NCBI GenBank assembly: GCA_013694825.1
Contig: JACDBR010000221.1
Location: 1 to 6,058 of the forward strand
From: Solirubrobacterales bacterium
GTDB lineage: Bacteria; Actinomycetota; Thermoleophilia; Solirubrobacterales; 70-9
Direction: 5' to 3'
DNA length: 6,058 nt
Shown piece by piece: positions 4,166 through 6,058 of this stretch. The notes beneath the pieces are model-generated. The model searched no databases. It was not told the origin of the DNA and saw nothing but the letters and a program-made list of their open reading frames with translations. The position numbers and the translations under genes were made by a program. How positions within the stretch are numbered: position 1 is the first letter of the stretch; each line of letters begins with the position of its first letter.

Positions 4166-4861
4166 CTAGAACAGGCTTGCCTGGTCCTCGCGCGGCCCGA
4201 TCAGCTCGGGCCCGTCCTGGCGGACGTCGTTGACCAGATCGGGCACCTCGCGGGCGATCAAGGCGTCTTCGGCCGCCGGCACCAGCAGGCTTCGGAGCTC
4301 GTCGACCTCGGCCTCGGGATCGAGCCAGGCCGCCTCCGCGCCGGGCGTGAGGATCACCGGCATCCGGTCATGAATCGGGCGCATCAGCTCGTTGGGCGGG
4401 CAGGTCGCTAGAGCGCACGAGGTGATCGGCTCCGTCTGCGACCCGTTGGAGCGGCGAAGCTCGGCCCACACACCGGCGAAGGCGAACGGCTCGCCATCAG
4501 GCCGGCTGAACCAGACCGGGCGCTTGCCACGCTCGTCGGTCAGCCATTCGTAGAAGCCGTCGGCCGGCATCAGGCAACGGCGCTCGGCGAACGACTCGGC
4601 GAAGGCGGGCTGGGTGGCGATGGTCTCGGCGCGCGCGTTGATCAGCGGACGCCCCTCCTCGGCCCAGCGGCCTGGCATCAGGCCCCAGCGCAGCAGGCCG
4701 GGCTGGCGGGCGCCGTCCTCGCGCCGACGGATCGCCAGGACCGGGTCGGTCGGGGCGATGTTGAAGCGCGGCTCGAGCCGAACCGACTCGCGAATCTCGA
4801 GCTCGAAGCGCTTCGCAAGCGTCTGCGGATCGGGGTTGCCGAGCGTGTAGCGGCCGCACAT
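4166..4861 (-). CDS. yedK: SRAP-family abasic-site DNA-protein crosslink protein (YedK/HMCES type)
   Basis: A 231-residue complete SRAP protein. The family covalently captures abasic sites in single-stranded DNA through the N-terminal Cys, shielding them during replication. The signature is intact: MCGRY at the start (catalytic Cys2, exposed once Met is removed, which fixes the start), FNIAPT at 33-38, RWGLMP at 58-63, NARAET at 75-80 (Asn75), CLMPADGFYEW at 96-106 (Glu105) and IHDRMPVIL at 163-171 (His164). Asn75 and Glu105 sit at the same numbers as in E. coli YedK and His164 corresponds to its His160. The last five residues are QASLF, matching the bacterial beta-clamp binding motif at a free C-terminus. 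No SD precedes the ATG; a TAGCGT box 7 nt upstream suggests a leaderless transcript. It stands alone on its strand and converges with the membrane protein gene. Confidence 0.96.
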   Translation of the reverse strand: MCGRYTLGNPDPQTLAKRFELEIRESVRLEPRFNIAPTDPVLAIRRREDGARQPGLLRWGLMPGRWAEEGRPLINARAETIATQPAFAESFAERRCLMPADGFYEWLTDERGKRPVWFSRPDGEPFAFAGVWAELRRSNGSQTEPITSCALATCPPNELMRPIHDRMPVILTPGAEAAWLDPEAEVDELRSLLVPAAEDALIAREVPDLVNDVRQDGPELIGPREDQASLF

Positions 4862-4868
4862 GCTGGCG

Positions 4869-4874
4869 ACGCTA
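4869..4874 (-). promoter_or_regulatory. Candidate -10 for a leaderless SRAP transcript
   Basis: The minus strand reads TAGCGT (TANNNT), ending 7 nt before the ATG at 4861. This is the spacing expected when transcription starts at the A of ATG. The bases between carry no Shine-Dalgarno site. Confidence 0.45.
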
Positions 4875-4946
4875 GCGCGCTGATCTCGTCGATCTCCGCG
4901 CGGCGTTCCGGCGCAATCTGGGCGCGACGGACCACATGGGTCGACC

Positions 4947-4952
4947 TACGAT
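4947..4952 (+). promoter_or_regulatory. Candidate -10 of tRNA-Leu(CAA)
   Basis: TACGAT lies 18 nt before the tRNA 5' end, implying a leader of about 11 nt. The -35 region is not recognisable. The hexamer fits the TANNNT form, but its spacing differs from the other tRNA genes here. Confidence 0.3.
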
Positions 4953-4970
4953 CGGCAGAATGGGTGCGAT

Positions 4971-5053
4971 GCGGCGGTGATGGAACGGTAGACATTCGGG
5001 TCTCAAAAACCCGTGCCCGAAAGGGCGTGTGGGTTCGAATCCCACCCGCCGCA
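4971..5053 (+). tRNA. tRNA-Leu(CAA)
   Basis: An 83-nt class II tRNA without encoded CCA. The acceptor GCGGCGG/CCGCCGC is perfect, with discriminator A. The D-arm is ATG-GAACGGTAGA-CAT. The anticodon stem CGGGT/ACCCG encloses CTCAAAA, giving CAA with U33 and A37. The long variable arm is a clean GCCC-GAAA-GGGC hairpin, and the T-arm GTGGG-TTCGAAT-CCCAC is perfect. All canonical, which makes it a useful internal control for the damaged tRNA-Leu(UAG) 1.6 kb upstream. Confidence 0.96.
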
Positions 5054-5110
5054 TAGGCCGTGACGACCCAGGCCAAGGTCCTCCACGCTCTCCGATGTTG
5101 GGCCGAAGCG

Positions 5111-5139
5111 CTGACGGTCTCCGCGCTGAGGCGGATAAT
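5111..5139 (+). promoter_or_regulatory. Promoter of the M28-like gene, probably leaderless
   Basis: CTGACG (5111-5116), a 17-nt spacer, then GATAAT (5134-5139), with only 6 nt to the ATG at 5146. This is the best -35/-10 pair I noted in the window. The start point would fall at or next to the A of the ATG. A GAGGCGG purine run overlaps the spacer but would lie outside such a transcript. Confidence 0.5.
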
Positions 5140-5145
5140 CAGCGC

Positions 5146-6058
5146 ATGAGCCCGGGCGATCGAACCGCGGTGCACGAAGCGCGCGAGCTTGGCCACCATG
5201 CGGCGCTGATCGACGAGCTCGTCTCGTTCCGCGGCCGCCGGGCCGGCAGCGATGCCGAGCGGCGGGCCGCCAACCGCTTCGCCGAGCATCTGCGCGGCAT
5301 CGGCCGACAGGTCGCGGTCGAGCCCACCTACGTCCATCCCAACTGGGCGCTCTCGCTCGCCCTGCACTGCGCGATCGGCTGCGTGGGCAGCGTCGTCACC
5401 GTGACACAGCCCGTGATCGGCTTCGCGCTTGTGCTGGTCGCCGCGACCTCGCTGTACCTGGACCTCAACGCCCGCTTCTACCTGCTGCGCTCGCTGTTCT
5501 TCCGCCGGGCCTCGCAGAACGTCGTCTCCCCCGGCAGCCGCCCTGACGCGCTGGTGCGGCTAGTCCTCTGCGCCGGCCTCGACGCACCTCGCACGGGCGT
5601 TCTCAACGGGCGCCGCTGCGCTCGCCTGTTCGCTCGGCTGACAAAGCTGACCGGGCTACCGTGGAGCCCGACTCGGGTCATCTTCTGGTCGCTCGCCTTC
5701 CTCGTGCCGGTGACTGCCGCGCAGGCGGCCGGGCTCGAGTCCGACGGCCTCTCGCTTCTCCAGGTCATCCCAACCCTGCTGCTCCTGCTCGGCGCCTTCG
5801 GCTATCTCGATGTCGGCACGTCGCGAGTCTCCCCGGGCGCAAACGACAACGCCTCGGGCGTCGCGACCGTGCTGTCCGTAGCACGTGAGCTCGACGCGGA
5901 GGAACCGGCCGCGCTCGACGTCTGGGTCGTTCTGGCCGGCGCGTCGGACCCGCTCTCGGAGGGAATGCGAGGCTTCGCCAGGGCACACCGCGAGCTCGAC
6001 CGGGAGACGACGCTGTTCGTCTGCGTCGACTCGGTCGGCGCCGGCGAGGTCCGCTACC
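5146..6058 (+). CDS. M28 peptidase-like membrane protein, partial; probable pseudo-enzyme
   Basis: The first 304 residues are visible; the gene runs off the right edge. The N-terminus (ALIDELVSFRGRRAGSDAERRAANRFAEHLRGIG, about 20-53) resembles the start of M28 zinc exopeptidases. Hydrophobic segments at about 67-86, 89-106, 178-197 and 202-221 anchor it in the membrane. Two M28 landmarks remain: LVLCAGLDAPRTG (139-151), where the family has a His ligand (AHxD) but this protein has Gly144, and SPGANDNASGVATVL (229 onward), which keeps Asp234. The next landmark, normally a Gly-Ala-Glu-Glu block with the general-base Glu, reads GASDP (265-269). Loss of the first zinc ligand and of the catalytic Glu predicts an inactive enzyme with a binding or scaffold role. 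The start is chosen for the promoter just upstream. Whether later zinc ligands survive cannot be seen. Confidence 0.82.
   Translation, partial: MSPGDRTAVHEARELGHHAALIDELVSFRGRRAGSDAERRAANRFAEHLRGIGRQVAVEPTYVHPNWALSLALHCAIGCVGSVVTVTQPVIGFALVLVAATSLYLDLNARFYLLRSLFFRRASQNVVSPGSRPDALVRLVLCAGLDAPRTGVLNGRRCARLFARLTKLTGLPWSPTRVIFWSLAFLVPVTAAQAAGLESDGLSLLQVIPTLLLLLGAFGYLDVGTSRVSPGANDNASGVATVLSVARELDAEEPAALDVWVVLAGASDPLSEGMRGFARAHRELDRETTLFVCVDSVGAGEVRY

Noticed and set aside
4872..5054. Minus-strand 60-aa frame containing VGFEPTRPFG
   Set aside because: It is the antisense of tRNA-Leu(CAA), another tRNA translation artefact.
1..6058. CRISPR array, insertion sequence, riboswitch or rRNA
   Set aside because: I saw no regularly spaced repeats, transposase motifs, conserved riboswitch cores or rRNA segments on either strand.

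Overview
The window is about 6 kb of high-GC bacterial DNA. GC-rich third codon positions, many SD-poor starts with a TANNNT box just upstream, and two small secreted Cys-containing CAP proteins suggest an actinobacterium. Thermoleophilia/Solirubrobacterales is my best guess, but that is inference and not proven by the sequence.

Left part (1-1475): three small minus-strand genes form an accessory cassette. They are a Cys4 zinc-ribbon protein with a TTG start and strong SD, a helix-turn-helix protein of the excisionase/MerR-like class (4-nt ATGA overlap with the first), and an 85-aa helical protein of unknown function. The cassette is followed by about 500 bp with no convincing gene. That stretch holds back-to-back hairpins built on a repeated AGTGGTGC motif and ends at the 3' end of a tRNA-Pro(GGG) gene. 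The layout resembles one arm of an integrative element beside its tRNA target, but no integrase is visible.

Middle part (1476-3528): an archipelago of tRNA genes. tRNA-Pro(GGG) and tRNA-Gly(UCC) are on the minus strand with a possible 54-aa zinc-ribbon gene between them on the plus strand. Two tandem, diverged minus-strand CAP/SCP-domain secreted proteins follow, then plus-strand tRNA-Leu(UAG) and tRNA-Trp(CCA). The Leu(UAG) gene is striking: its acceptor, D and T arms are intact, but its anticodon-stem 3' strand and variable arm are replaced by a T-rich run. The Trp gene has a mispaired D-stem, and the Gly gene lacks U8.

Right part (3529-6058): a four-helix membrane protein of unknown function converges on a complete SRAP (YedK/HMCES-type) abasic-site cross-linking protein. 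The SRAP protein ends in QASLF, a match to the bacterial sliding-clamp binding motif. A normal tRNA-Leu(CAA) follows, then the start of an M28-peptidase-like membrane protein that runs off the window. The visible part has lost the expected zinc-ligand His and catalytic Glu and may be a pseudo-peptidase. The SRAP and M28-like genes both look leaderless.

I see no complete new defence or metabolic system. The most unusual items are the corrupted tRNA-Leu(UAG), the clamp-motif SRAP protein, the degenerate M28-like protein and the structured repeats next to tRNA-Pro.
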